From NCBI GenBank assembly GCA_902806575.1, contig CADCXD010000006.1, forward strand, positions 372,001 to 436,000: DNA of 64,000 bases, written 5' to 3'. The position numbers and the translations under genes are program-made. This document shows positions 24,281-35,662 of the stretch, piece by piece. Source of the stretch: Jackrogersella multiformis. Taxonomy: Eukaryota; Ascomycota; Sordariomycetes; Xylariales; Hypoxylaceae. The first letter of the stretch is position 1. Every line of letters begins with the position of its first letter. The notes beneath the pieces were generated by a model. It was given only the letters and a program-made list of their open reading frames with translations, did no database searches and had not been told where the DNA came from.

Positions 24281-26016
24281 AAAATAACATTAATATTTAA
24301 AAAATATTAAACATTAAATTAAAATTTATTAATTATTAAAATTTAACTTACTTTATAACGGTTAAAGTTTTAAATTAACGTTAAACTCGATAAGTATAAA
24401 AATAATTATTATATTAATTTATTATTAATTATAAATTAAAAAAATAAAATAATAAAACTAATATTTTTTTTAAATTACCGTAATATTAACTTAAAAAAAA
24501 GAAAGTTAAAAACTAACTTATAAAGTCGGTTTTATAAAATAAACATTTTTTATATTTTTAAAAAACTTTATTCGTTTTTTTAATAACCGTTTTTATTATA
24601 TTAAAAAGATTATATAACTTTACCACTTTTAATTAAGCTTTTAATTTTATAAAAAAACTAAAAAATGTAATTATTAATAACCCGGAATATATTATATAAA
24701 TTATAAACCCCTTTAAAAACGTTATATTTTAAAATAATCTTTTATACCGAAAAAGTAAATTATAAATACTCGTAAAACTTTAAAATTAATTACTTAAAAC
24801 TTTTAATAATTAAACATTAAAAACGCCGTTTAAAATTACGTATAAAATTATTTAAAATACTAATAAAATAAAATCCCTCGTTACGTTTTATACGAATATT
24901 TTTAACCGATAAAATTACATTATAAACCTTAATTAATAATAATAATAAACTTTATTATAAACTTTCTTTTATCGAATAATTATAATTTTATTTAAATAAT
25001 AATAAATTTATTTTTAAAAATAGCTTATTTTATTCTTTTTAAAGTAAAAAAAAATCCGATAATTTAATTAAAATTTTTATTAAACAATATTAAAAATTAT
25101 ATAATATATTATTAAATATTATTTTTAATAAAAACTTTAAATTTACTTTTTATATTTAAAAAAACTTCTTTAAATTAATAAATATTAAGTTTTAAATAAA
25201 CATTACATTTTATTTATAAACCGACGGTTAAATAAAACGCCTTAATTATAAAATAAATAATTAAAAAAACCTCCTCGTAATAATTAAATTTATTTATAAT
25301 AACATTACTTTATTATTAATATAACTTACTTTTTTTTATATTAATTATAATTATCATTTAATAACTTATAACTTTTTCACGAATACTTTACGTAATTTAA
25401 AAAAAAAATTATATATATATTAAATAATATAAATACATTAAAAAACATAAAAACATTTAAAACGAAACCGTTAACGAATAAAAAAATAAACTAATAAATA
25501 ATAAAAAAATACATTAATTTTCTAAAAAAAACAACTCGTAATACTTAATATAAAAAATATTAAAACTAAACGCTTTATTAAAAAACTAAATAAAAAGCTT
25601 TTAAAACCTTTTAAAATTTAATAAATAATCTTTTTAATAATAATAAAACTTACTTTATTTAAAAATTTAAAAATATATAACTTATTTTATATTTCATTTA
25701 TTAAACCTTACCGCGTTAATAATTAAAACTTTTTAATTTTAATTAAGTTTTACGTAAAATAACCTTAATAAAATCTAAAAATTATTAAATAAAATAAATT
25801 ATAAACTTTATTAAAAATTAAAATAAAGTAAAATATTTCGTAAAATAAAAAAATTAACCGGTTAAAAACTATTAAACTTAAAAACTTTATAAACATATAT
25901 TTAATAATAAAATAAAACTAATAATTAAATTATTTTATAAATAACACGTTAATAAACCTCGTAATTTTATAATCGTTTAAAATACTTAAAATCGAATATT
26001 AAAAAAAAAAAGTTAA

Positions 26017-26323
26017 TACTATACGAATAAACTTCACGAAATAAAATATAATTAATATATATAAATTAATAAATACGAAATATATTAAAACTTATAAAAT
26101 AAAATTATTAAATAAAGTTAATTAAAAAATTTAATTAATATATATAAAACTAAATTAACAGGATTAAAAAGGCGCCAATAGCGCTTAAAAATATTCAGAT
26201 TATATACATATAAATTATTTCGCCTCGCTTCGTAAGAAGAAATAAAAAGCAAAGACCTTAAGACCATAAAGAATTATTACTCGAAATTAAACTACAGTTC
26301 CAAGCCCTATTACCCTTATCACA
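26017..26323 (+). repeat. Right LTR
   Basis: A 307-bp repeat starting TACTATACGAATA (left LTR: TGTCATACGGATA) and ending CTTATCACA. The first half is heavily RIP-mutated; the last ~130 bp keep G+C (for example GGCGCCAATAGCGC), so mutation fades toward the element's edge. Confidence 0.87.
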
Positions 26324-26328
26324 TTATC
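26324..26328. repeat. Target-site duplication, right copy (TTATC)
   Basis: It directly follows the CA end of the right LTR and matches 19498-19502. Confidence 0.88.
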
Positions 26329-27213
26329 GATCGATGCTTTCTCTGAAGAGATTTCAGGATTTCTACCTCGTAGATTGGTGCCTTCCACCTTGTCCCATAA
26401 TTTGGTGTCCTTGGCACATAGCTGGACGATTAGAGATCCGAAGAGAGAACGCAAAACCTCTGGCGGTCTGCCTTGGAAACTGAAACTGCAGTAGAAGTAA
26501 AGTACGGCTTTCTTAGGGTCGGTTTCCCATCTCGACAATGTATCCTCAATAGCATGTGAGATTAGACATGATTTTCCGGAGCCGCTATTACCCCGTAGCC
26601 ACATTTGATGGGTATATCTTGGTTTTGTCAGCCAGTTATTCAACGGGCCCTCAACAAACCAAGAGCCTGTCCCGTTCTCGTGTGTTTCTAGGTGTTTCAA
26701 ATGGCTTTGAAAATATTCGAACGCTCCTAGCCATCTTCTCAAGGTATCCCGCCTCTCGAGGCAGGTCTGTTTGTTCATTCTCTGTATCTGGTTGTGGATC
26801 TTCTGGATAGCATCCCTATTAGCGAGAGATACTACGAGGCTGAAGTATTCTCGGCGCCACGCGATCCTTTCCTTGTACTCTCCAATATCTCCCTTTTGAT
26901 AAACCCACTTGATGCGATGACGCCATCCAGGTTCTCGTTTCTTGAGGCGTTTGAGTAAATCTTCTAGCAGGTGTTTTGTAGAGGATATGGTGTTTTTGAA
27001 ACGATTAGAAGTGTAATCCCCCTTAGCAGTCGACTCCCTTTCAAACTGCAAGGTGTTTGACATGCGGCCGAGAACATCTTGAAGAGCCACAAGCTCATTG
27101 CAGAATTCCTTCAAGTGTTTGTATGCATTTTGACACGTTCCACAGATCGAATATATCGCTTTTATAATACTACCAACAGAAACCGCGAGACCAATTATCG
27201 ATACCGGGTCCAT

Positions 27214-28145
27214 TTCACTTTTTGTAGGCTCCCCAACAACAATAACGTAATAGGCGGCAGTCCTTTAGAGACGATAGCATATATGAACAGGGGGAATCAA
27301 CAGGAAATGGTCAGGTAGTTAAAGATTGGCTGTTTTGATTTAACAGGAATCGTGCTTCGGGTTTTAAGTATCTAACTAGGGATTTATATACTATCGTTGG
27401 TCTAAACTAGGAGGAAATGCTGTGATTATCGGAGCAATATATCGCGATCTTGATATGACGGTTGCCGGGCTGTGTACCTACCTAGGTACCTAATGCATAC
27501 TGCGGCTCGATAAACGGAGTAAGACGACCGGTGAAGCGGTCCAAACAGACCGAAAATGTTTTCTCCGGGTACAGCTATAATTGGGTGCCTGTTCATATTA
27601 ATATATAAAAATTAGGTACAACTTGGGTATTCTGAAGGATACGATAGGTTCGCTTATTCTGCGCCTCATAGAAGATATGCGGTGTGTTCGGTGAAAGGGT
27701 TTCGAATATACCTTGGAGTCAGCCTGTATGCCCTACCATATCCAAATGAAGCTGGCTATCTGTGAGGTATCCATGGATGGTCACAGGACACTGCTTAAGA
27801 CGTCTTCGTTGTGTCTGGTTGGATATGTTCTGACCAATACCAGCCAGTTATGCGAGTTGGAATATACTAGCACTGGCTAGTACCAGAGAACCAACCAATT
27901 CGACAAACCGATAATTCCCGCACCTTAAACTGTGAAAAAAGGGCCGTATCCATCTGCATATAGGATAATAGGGGTTGGTACCGACTAATAAGACATCTGG
28001 GTTATATGGATCTTCGTTGAAGGATACCTATCTATGCGCACCGATAACCTTCACCCGACAGCGAGACGAGGAATCTAATCCAGAGATTCAATATCCTGGA
28101 TAGGGACTAGAGGTAGGTAGCCCAGCATAAGCCGGGCCATCACGA
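27214..28145. other. Intergenic region upstream of the NLR gene
   Basis: No gene seen. It holds the old NLR promoter side and one CCTAGGTA motif cluster (27475-27492). Confidence 0.5.
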
Positions 28146-29408
28146 TCAAAACGCAAAGCCAAGCGGACAACCCGCCCCTATATCCCCATCCTTCCCCCCT
28201 ACCGCATACTCCTTCATAGACTCCGCCTCTCTTAGCACCTCCTCCCTCCCCAGCTTCTCGAACTCGGCCGGTCCCAGCTCCTCCGGCACATAGCCCCTGC
28301 CCTGGTACTTCCCGCCGGGCGCGGCCTTGCCGCCCGACGCGAGCCACAGCACCACCCGGTTATACAGCGTGTCGGCCACGTACCACGGCTCGAAGCCGAC
28401 GAACTGCGCCTGGCGGTACAGACGCCCGTCCTTGCCGGGGCGCGCTAGGGGGTCCATGGGCGCGGCGCGCGGCAGGAAGAAGTAGCGTATGGCGAGCCCG
28501 CGCAGGCGGAAGAACCCGGCCGTCAGCGCCGCGGCCCAGAGCGGCGGGTCCGGGAGCCCGAGCGCGTCGCGGACCGGCTTCTCGTCGATAAACGACACGA
28601 ACAGGCTCCGCATGACGCCGTGCAGGAAGCCCGGGATGCCCCGCAGGAACAGGTCGACCGTCGCCTCGGCCACCATGCGGTTCTGCGGGATGAAGTACAT
28701 GTGCTTGGCCTCGTACTCCTGCTTCCACTGCTCGAGCGCCTCCAGGGTGTCCGGCACCAGCTCCCCGAACCCCATGCGCCGCGCCAGCTCCCTCCAGTAC
28801 ACGAAATAGGCCACCTTCTCGAGCTTCGTCAGCGGCCGCCAGTCGTACCGGTCGATCCAGCGCGCGGGCTCGAGCACGAACAGCGCGAGCGTGTGCACGT
28901 AGTCGTGCCGGACGATGCGGCTCGCGTACCTCTCGTGCATCCAGTTGAGCCTAGCCATGGCCCTGCGGCCGCGCTCGGAGTCCAGGTCCCCGCACAGCAG
29001 CTCGATCAGCAGGATGGCGGTGTCTTCGGCGCGGCGGCCGACGCGGGCCGGATCGCACAGCTGGCGCGTGCGGACGAGCAGGGGCGTGCCGGTGGCCATG
29101 CCGTAGCTCTTGACCAGGGCCCACTGCGTGCCGAAGTAGAAGAGGAAGGGGGTGTCGCGCAGCTGGTGCAGGCGCATGATCTCGGCCGCCTGCCGGTAGC
29201 TCAGCGCGTACGGGTGCGCGGCGTGCGCGGCGTACTTGCGCTCGAGGGCGCGCAGCGCGCGGAACCGCAGCACCTGCACCAGGGCGAGATAGCACACGAC
29301 GGCGGTGGCCGCGATGATGCGCCACGGCGCGGACGCCGGCTCGAGCGGGCCGCCGAGGCCATCGCTGGGATTGCTGTGCGAGCTCGTGAGGTTGTGAAAT
29401 GTTTCCAT
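28146..29408 (-). CDS. MpaB-like ER-bound oxygenase (DUF2236 family)
   Basis: A member of the MpaB/rubber-oxygenase (DUF2236) family; characterised members include the ER-bound MpaB' that cleaves a farnesyl chain in mycophenolic acid synthesis, and bacterial latex-clearing oxygenases. It is a single exon of 420 aa. A membrane anchor lies at residues 28-47 (WRIIAATAVVCYLALVQVL). The family core includes RLNWMHERYASRIVRHDYVHTLALF (about residues 155-180), DRYDWRPLTKLEK, and WRELARRMGFGE. A Gly/Lys-rich tail follows. The gene is much richer in G+C than its neighbours, which produces long false frames on the other strand. No synthase gene is nearby, so the substrate is unknown; oxidative cleavage of an isoprenoid or hydrophobic chain is inference. 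Confidence 0.82.
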   Translation of the reverse strand: METFHNLTSSHSNPSDGLGGPLEPASAPWRIIAATAVVCYLALVQVLRFRALRALERKYAAHAAHPYALSYRQAAEIMRLHQLRDTPFLFYFGTQWALVKSYGMATGTPLLVRTRQLCDPARVGRRAEDTAILLIELLCGDLDSERGRRAMARLNWMHERYASRIVRHDYVHTLALFVLEPARWIDRYDWRPLTKLEKVAYFVYWRELARRMGFGELVPDTLEALEQWKQEYEAKHMYFIPQNRMVAEATVDLFLRGIPGFLHGVMRSLFVSFIDEKPVRDALGLPDPPLWAAALTAGFFRLRGLAIRYFFLPRAAPMDPLARPGKDGRLYRQAQFVGFEPWYVADTLYNRVVLWLASGGKAAPGGKYQGRGYVPEELGPAEFEKLGREEVLREAESMKEYAVGGKDGDIGAGCPLGFAF

Positions 29409-30048
29409 TACTTCCGAAAATGTTGCCGAATACCTCCCTAGGGGACGTTTGGAGCGGAAGAAACACTAAGGAAAAAGTAATAAAAAGGAGGAAACATGTA
29501 ATTAATCATTGCCACGCTATGTCGAATGAGTGGGGGATGTTCCAGGCTATTAATCAACCCTGCAATAGGAAGATTATCGATTCGTCTCTCGTACGAGAGA
29601 CATGAGGATTTCCGGCTTACACTAGTCGGATGTGGTTTATACCCCGACCACCCGAGTACCAGGGTTAGACAGCATGTTTACCTAGGTAGATACCTGCTAT
29701 TACGTAGGTGCCTATACTATATAGGGAGGATCATCATTGGGGCGCCCCTTAAACACCTACCTACCTTGGTTAGGCAGCTCAGCCTAGGCGGAAAAAGCAA
29801 TATTGCGATTTGACTGGTTAGGCACGGCGGCCAGCTCTATTATTAACAATATACCTAGATTTTTTGTATTTATTATAATGCTATTATACTGTAACATTAC
29901 TAAAAGGGATTCTCATTGAGGAATTAATGGCCGGTGCGAATATGATCGAGCCTGGCTATAACTCGATTTTCCTTGAGAGTGACAAGGATAACGAGGAAGA
30001 AACATGTTTTTCTCCTCTTCTTCAGCGGGGAGATCCAAAGTGTTGATT
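29409..30048. other. Intergenic region between DUF2236 and GH3 genes
   Basis: It holds the DUF2236 promoter and the GH3 3' flank. One CCTAGGTA motif lies near 29680. No coding region is supported. Confidence 0.5.
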
Positions 30049-32767
30049 CTACCTAATAGTCAGCGACCCCGTCAAAGGCAAGGCTCGGCTGCTCGACCCA
30101 ACGTAGATGTTGTAGCTGCCCTTCTGCAAGAGCCACTTCTGCGCGACCACATCCCACGTGCTCAGGTCCCGCCTCGTCAGCTCGAAGGTGACGGTAGTCG
30201 ACTCCCCGGGATTCAGCACCGGCTTCGCGAACCCGCGAAGCTGCCTCGCCGGGCCGGTCGGGATGCCGACGTATAGCTGCGCGACCTCGGCGCCGGCCAC
30301 CTTGCCGGTGTTGGTTACCGTCGCGGACACCTTGGCGACGACGTCCCAGAGGTCTTCGTGGCCGCCCTCGACGATGGGCTTCGACGGGTACGCGGAGGTG
30401 TCGACGCCTTTAACGTTGGAGGTCTTGAGCCCGGAGAACCCGAAGGTGGTGTAGCTTAGACCGAAACCGAATTCGTACCGGGGCGAAATTTTCTGGGCGT
30501 CGAAAGCCCGATAGTCTATGTATACGCCCTCGGCGAAGTCCGACTGAGGGAATAACGCGTGGATGCCCTCGGGGAGTGACTGGTTCTTGAGCGCGCCGTA
30601 ATCCGACTCGTTGTGTGGCACCGAATACGGCAACTTGCCTGAAGGGTTGACATCGCCGTACAGGATCGAGGTCAGGGCCCGGCCGGAGTCTTGTCCGGGA
30701 AGATGCGCAAATATAAGCGCTGTGACGTTAGGGTGGTCGATGAACTGGTCGACTAGTCTCACGCCTGCGTTGTGGAAGACGACGATCGTGTTGCTGCAGT
30801 TCGCCGCGACGTTTAAGATGAGGGCGTCGGTGTAGTCATCGTGTAGGCCTACTCTGTCCCAGCCTTCGGACGCGAATGCGTTGCCGACAACGATGCAAGC
30901 ATCGGAAGCTGCGTCGACTTGAGGATTGCCGCTATGGAAATCCCACCATAAACTCGTGCCATCGTCGTAGGCACGCTGGCTTAACGCTGCTGCAGGAGAG
31001 CTGACGTAGGGGGGCATGTTTGCTCCCGAGCCACCGCCGCTGATCAGCGTGCCGTTCGCGGCAATCTGGGTGTGGATCACGTCGTCGCCGTTCGGGATCA
31101 AATCCTGCGGCGCAAGCGACTCGGATCCCGCGTTCCAGCCTCCGGACCAAGGCGTGTATCGATCGAATGACTTCGCGGAGTATCCGAATAGGGAGATGAG
31201 CTTGGGCGATTTCAGGGGAAGGGCGTTGTTGGTGTTCTTCACTAGGACGTGGCCTTCGACTGCGCCCTGTAGTAAAATTTGCTTGCTGCTCGGAGACTTC
31301 GCGATGACACGCTGGTGAGGCTCCGTGAGATCGTACGGCATTCCTACGCCGATAGCCGGGAAGCCCTTGTCCTGACCCATCTTATACCACGATGCGATGA
31401 TTCTGCGCCTCGTTAGCACGTGTTAAATGCAGGATTAGATATTGCAAAAAGGTACCTTGTCGCCATATCATTTATTCTAGTCTCCGAAACAGATCCGTTC
31501 TTGACGGCTTGGGTCAGGTTGCCACCCCAATAATCGGAGCCGTATGGCATCACCATATCCAAACCCGCCAATGCTGTCGCAACGCCCGAGTGTTGGGCAA
31601 ACCAGTCAGACACGACGAAGCCCTATAGACGTGGTCAGCATATCCCTTAAATTTTCCACGAGAGTCTAAGTACCTGGAAACCTAGCTCGGTCTTCAGAAG
31701 CCCGTTCAGCGTTTTGCTGTTGGCGCATCCGTAGCTGTTGTTGACCCGGTTGTACGAGCACATGATATTTACGGTACCGGCCCTGAGGGCGTCTTGGAAG
31801 GGCCTATCTTGAAGATTAGCTGGAGGTGACTCAAGGTTCTATTTTCATACATACCACATGTATAACTCGTGGATCGTCTTGTCGTCAATGTTCGACGACA
31901 CGGCCTCGATTTCGCCCTCGGGATTTCGGTTGGTCTCCTGCTCATTGCCAATGAAATGCTACGAAGACACATTAGGTATTTTCCTTTCTACAGAGACAAT
32001 ATGTATTCTTTACCTTGGTACTTGTTGCAACTCCAACTGATTGTGTGCCGATGATGGTGTCGGATGCTAAGACACCACACAGGTAGGGGTCGTTTGAGAA
32101 ACCTGCTTGAGTGTTAATTAAGAACGATGCTAATACGGGAAATCGACATCTTACCCTCCCAGTTTCGTCCACTCGTTGTGATGCGGCCCAAAGGTCCAAC
32201 CACTGGTCCTAAGGCAACGTGGACTCCTTTGGCTCGGAATTCGTTCGCCATACCCACTCCCCTCTTATGAGCCAGGTCTCGATTCCAGCTACATAGGAAT
32301 TTAGCCATGCGCCGCCCTCCTAGACGAAGATGGTTAATCTTACCTTGCGCCAACTGAGATACCTGAAGCCCAACTCGATACGAAGTTTGTAGTGCGCACC
32401 CCATTGCCAGCGTCGCTGAGGCAGAGGCCGGAAAAACCGAGTCTCTTGATGGGGGGGATGATGCCAGAACAGGAACTGTCTGCTACGATACCACCGGTGA
32501 GGTTAACTTTTTCTTCCAAGGTCATCCGAGCCACGAGAGCTCGTGCCTTTGCGTATGAACTGGCCCAGTCCCCGGATCCAGTTCCATTGGCTATAGCGCT
32601 GTTAGTAATTGAGTATAATTGAAGCAGCAGATTTACTTACGTGACGGGTACACTGGTGGCGATTGGCCATAGAACGCTGTGTCGTCGGTGATGATAGACT
32701 GAGCAGTGCTAACGCCATGGCCCCAAGTAGCCAGGCCGGCCAAGACGTATACCAAGGTTGAGAACAT
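30049..32767 (-). CDS. Secreted GH3 beta-glucosidase
   Basis: A glycoside hydrolase family 3 enzyme that releases glucose from beta-glucosides such as cellobiose; it would finish what cellulases and LPMOs start. Eight exons (32641-32767, 32344-32590, 32155-32288, 32014-32102, 31855-31958, 31674-31803, 31456-31622, 30049-31402) give 783 aa, with every phase matching. A signal peptide covers about residues 1-20. The N-domain has TLEEKVNLTGG and LSDAGNGVR; the catalytic nucleophile is Asp283 in GFVVSDW. The substrate-binding KHFIGNEQE block is intact. The C-terminus carries a fibronectin-III-like domain (VTNTGKVAGAEVAQLYVG). No defects are seen. Eight exons for this family is on the high side. 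Confidence 0.92.
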
Positions 32768-33732
32768 GGTGTGAATATTAGACAACGCCGTACTGGTCAC
32801 CGAAGTCTGATAGACATTCGAAGAAACAGCACTCCATATAAAGGAAACATTCATTGTAAATCCGATATTCCCGTGAGGGCGATCAAGATGTAAAGTCAAG
32901 TCGGCCCTTCTCGTGAATAGCTTCAGCCGGTACCTGGGTATTGGTGCAGGGACCACCGGACCACGGTAACCCCATATACATAAGTGAGGAGACGGGCAAG
33001 GATTGAACAGCGTCAATGACGAGGAGGCTTGGGGAGTGTGGAGATTTTCTTAGGTATACAAAGGAGAGGTAGCATTCAAACATATTCGCAATTAGAAAAG
33101 CCCACCTACCTAGGTAGGTATCCGGAACCGGAAATTCACGTTGGGGTAACCTGCAGTGTTTTGGGGTACCCAATTGTATTAATAGGTGTCAACTATTGGA
33201 GAAATCCAAGGTGAAGGATATAAAATGTATGAGCCTACCCCATTTCCACCTCAGTTGAAACGAGATCTGCTCGTTACCACCATACTACCAGGGCTGCCAG
33301 GTTAGGTACACTACAATGAAAAGTCGGTGATGTTGATGTGTCGGAGCACCCCGTCCCCGCACGATGGATCGTCCGTCGGTGTACCCCAGTTTCTATACCC
33401 AGTTTCCATGAGGTAAGATATAAAAGTCAGGATCGCCAAGAGTTGGGGTAACGGCAACGAGAACATAACTATACCAAAGCAGCCAAGTAAAGCTTGATTC
33501 GTCATTCGTTAGGTTTCTAGTATAGCTTTTCTTCTTCTTGTTAGTAAATAAACTAAACCGAGGTCCGCGTCGTCCGGCTCTTTTCAACTCTTCCACCAAT
33601 CGTGGTCAATTTGCGCATAATAATCTCCTGTTTTCGGTAATCGACCTGGTATAACTAATGTTCTATGGTTCCACTACCATATCACGTTTCTTGCTCATCC
33701 CCTGACAACAATCTTATTCATCTCATGACTTA
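32768..33732. other. Promoter side of GH3 and spacer
   Basis: No gene recognised. A CCTAGGTA cluster lies near 33103-33122. The left end is the GH3 promoter; the right end is the 3' flank of the surface-protein gene. Confidence 0.5.
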
Positions 33733-34586
33733 TTAGCGGAATATCCACAGTAAGGCCAGGCCTGTAACTAATGGGGTAACGATTAGCCGTGGAAGTTGAG
33801 ATCCGGCATTCAATGACGCAGATGACGACGTTGTATGTGTGGAGGTCGTAGCGGATGCCTTTGTCGTTCCTGTACTCGACCCTGTCGTGGTATCAGTAAT
33901 AGGAGTGACATGTACTGTGTCGGTTGGCGTCGTGGTTGATGTTGTGGCCGCGATTGTGCGTGAAGTCTCTTCACTCGCGGAAGAAGTTGAATGGGTCGTA
34001 GCGGAACTCTCACATGTAGTAGTGGCGAGTGTTATCCCCATAATCGATGCGTAACCCGTGCCGATTTCTTTGGGAAGAACCTTCAAGTCCGTCTCTTGCC
34101 ACGCGACAGTTATCTGATCGTGCTCTATCCATATATTGGATAAGGTCGTATATATGTCGGCGGTGGTAATGTTCGGCAAGAGAAGAAAGGCCATGGGTGT
34201 CGTGACAGTGGAGGTACAATAATATCCGGACATGTCCGAGAAACCGCTATAATCCATGAGCCATGACCTATGGTATTGGATCTACTACTCCGAGGGAAAG
34301 AAGGGGGCCTCGACCTTTGACAACATCCTCCAGCCCAAAGGGTCTTACCGCCATCGACTTTTGAGATGGTCCTCGCGATGGTCATGTATTCCGGGCACAC
34401 CCCGGGACTCATGGTTTGCAGTTTATCGGTATACTGGCTTGGGACGCATTGTGTGAAGGACGGATCAACCCATCCTCTTGAAGGCGATAGGGTGCTGGAA
34501 TGGAAAGGATTGTTATCGATGGCGACTGCAAATCTACCCGCACACCAAGATGGTGCGGTGAATATGGTGGTAAGAGCCTGCATCAT
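33733..34586 (-). CDS. Ser/Thr-rich surface protein, C-terminal hydrophobic tail
   Basis: Function unknown. Two exons (34315-34586, 33733-34246) give 261 aa; the join yields a Cys-Cys-Gln-Ser-Gly-Phe motif. The N-half has spaced cysteines (SFTQCVPSQY, SPGVCPEYMTIA, CCQSGF, GYYC), a pattern shared with the gene at 35663-36655. It then has a Ser/Thr-rich stretch of about 80 residues, likely O-glycosylated and extended, and a hydrophobic end (LIVTPLVTGLALLWIF) that could be a GPI-anchor signal or a membrane segment. A signal peptide is not obvious, so the start may be wrong. This Cys pattern before a Ser/Thr-rich stalk is common in orphan ascomycete wall proteins. Confidence 0.62.
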
Positions 34587-35662
34587 ATCATATATGGTAT
34601 TCGACGTAGTGTCAGGTTCTTAGGATTAGCTTGAGAGAGAGAGGCAATGTGTGTGTGAATAGACTCGAGAGAATGAGTTGAGGATCTTGCTGGTTCATAT
34701 CCTTCGTTAACATGGCGATGGGGTGGCGAAGGGGTGTGATGCCTAGGTAGGTGGAAGAGGACATCGTGCTAGGTTACTCTGTGTACCGGTTAGGAGAGAC
34801 ATCATCCAGTCGTGTACTCTGAGGTAACTATCTTAGATGATCTAGACATGTGATATCGTATTGCCGTGTTAAAATAAGCGACTCGGTGAGTCAAAATATA
34901 TGTGGAAGGAAGTACGAATAAAGCACCGAGGCTGGATTTACTTCTAGGTACCCAAACAGGTAAGTATTACTTAAAAATAACGTTCTCCTTTTCACTTTCC
35001 CTACCAGGTAGGTAGGTAGATATCTTATTATAATATGCTGGGAAAGTATTACATAAAACTACCTGTATAAACTTTATTTGTTAGGTACTTATTACTTAGC
35101 TCAGTACCTACCTAGGTAGATGGGTGATTAATTAGGTATTTACTTAACTTTATAGAGGGTTATGCCCGAGTTTACAAAGGTCTTCTTCTATATCTGAATA
35201 AGTATATTATATTTTAGATCAAGAAGTGTTCATCATTTTCTATTAAAGCATAAGCGCTCAACTTTATAATAATCCTAGTCTCTGAGGGTGTGGTAACTGA
35301 TAGAAAGAACTCGTCATAGTCCATAATATCGTCCTTACCTAGGTAGGCATCATAACGGACTTCCTGTTTCATATCTCCTTGACATTAAACCACCTCTTTA
35401 CCTAGGTACACATTTGACTTCTCATTTCAAGGTTGACCAAAATAATATTTTCGGATCGTAGGACCCGTATACTATCTAGACACACCGTGCCGTACTCTTC
35501 TCGTCTCTACCGAGGTACTCAGAGGTAATAAAAAGGGGCTAGGTTAACTGCGATAGTGATACTTCATCTAGGTTCAGCTAAACAACGAAGGAATAAAAAT
35601 GTTATTAGACAACTAATATTATGAAAAATCAACGACTATTATCTACCTAGGTACCCATGTTG
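34587..35662. other. Spacer rich in CCTAGGTA motifs
   Basis: No gene recognised. Copies of the dispersed motif lie near 34741, 35003-35020, 35103-35116, 35336, 35398 and 35644, the highest density in the window. Confidence 0.55.
35003..35120. repeat. Group of CCTAGGTA/GGTAGGTAG motifs
   Basis: CCAGGTAGGTAGGTAGA and GTACCTACCTAGGTAGA lie about 90 bp apart, in opposite sense. They belong to the dispersed family noted at 241-263. Confidence 0.6.

Larger units (their letters stand above)
19503..26323 (+). mobile_element. RIP-mutated Ty3/Gypsy LTR retrotransposon
   Basis: A 6821-bp element with LTRs, TG...CA ends and 5-bp target duplication. The interior is roughly four-fifths A+T with no long open frame, as expected from RIP (C-to-T, G-to-A). 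Protein traces survive on the plus strand: a reverse transcriptase box YLNNLFIYT at 23677 (from YLDD with Asp-to-Asn changes); GFVNFYR.FIK.FSK at 23926-23970 in the same frame; and an RNase H trace NYKIYNKKLLIII at 24231 (from NYEIYDKELLAII). The order RT then RNase H, and the YLDD form, indicate Gypsy in plus orientation, antisense to the host gene. A purine-rich tract (about 26001-26014) sits just before the right LTR. A primer-binding site could not be recognised. The element cannot be active by itself. Confidence 0.9.
18096..27213 (-). pseudogene. NACHT/ankyrin NLR-like gene split by a retrotransposon
   Basis: A STAND/NLR-type protein, the fungal class linked to non-self recognition and programmed cell death. 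The 5' part (26329-27213) starts with the MDPVSIIGLAVSVGSI N-domain common in fungal STAND proteins, then a linker and the NACHT Walker A GNSGSGKS (residues 208-215). The 3' part (18096-19497) resumes with the Walker B-like LVIFLDALNE, a helical NACHT end, a GHASVRKFLL segment, and two ankyrin-like repeats (LTPLGFAAGRGF..., LPPLMRACAYGQ...). A 6821-bp LTR element lies between them. Taking out the element and one TTATC copy gives 885+5+1402 = 2292 nt, exactly 764 codons in one frame. A second lesion is an in-frame TGA at 18846-18848. As it stands, only 308 residues can be made, ending inside the LTR, so the gene is almost certainly dead. Confidence 0.88.

Noticed and set aside
19503..26323. Functional gene inside the A+T-rich block
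   Set aside because: No long frame exists; the protein traces are full of stops at places expected from RIP.
26287..26323. The last 13 residues of the upstream NLR frame as genuine protein
   Set aside because: They are read from the target duplication and LTR, past the insertion point, so they are an artefact of the insertion.
28360..29466. Long open frames antisense to and in other frames of the DUF2236 gene
   Set aside because: They come from the high G+C of the real gene; their Arg/Ala/Pro-rich sequences match nothing and lack splice or start support.
32883..33505. Short frames upstream of the GH3 gene
   Set aside because: No similarity, no splice partners, and they overlap the GH3 promoter and a motif cluster.
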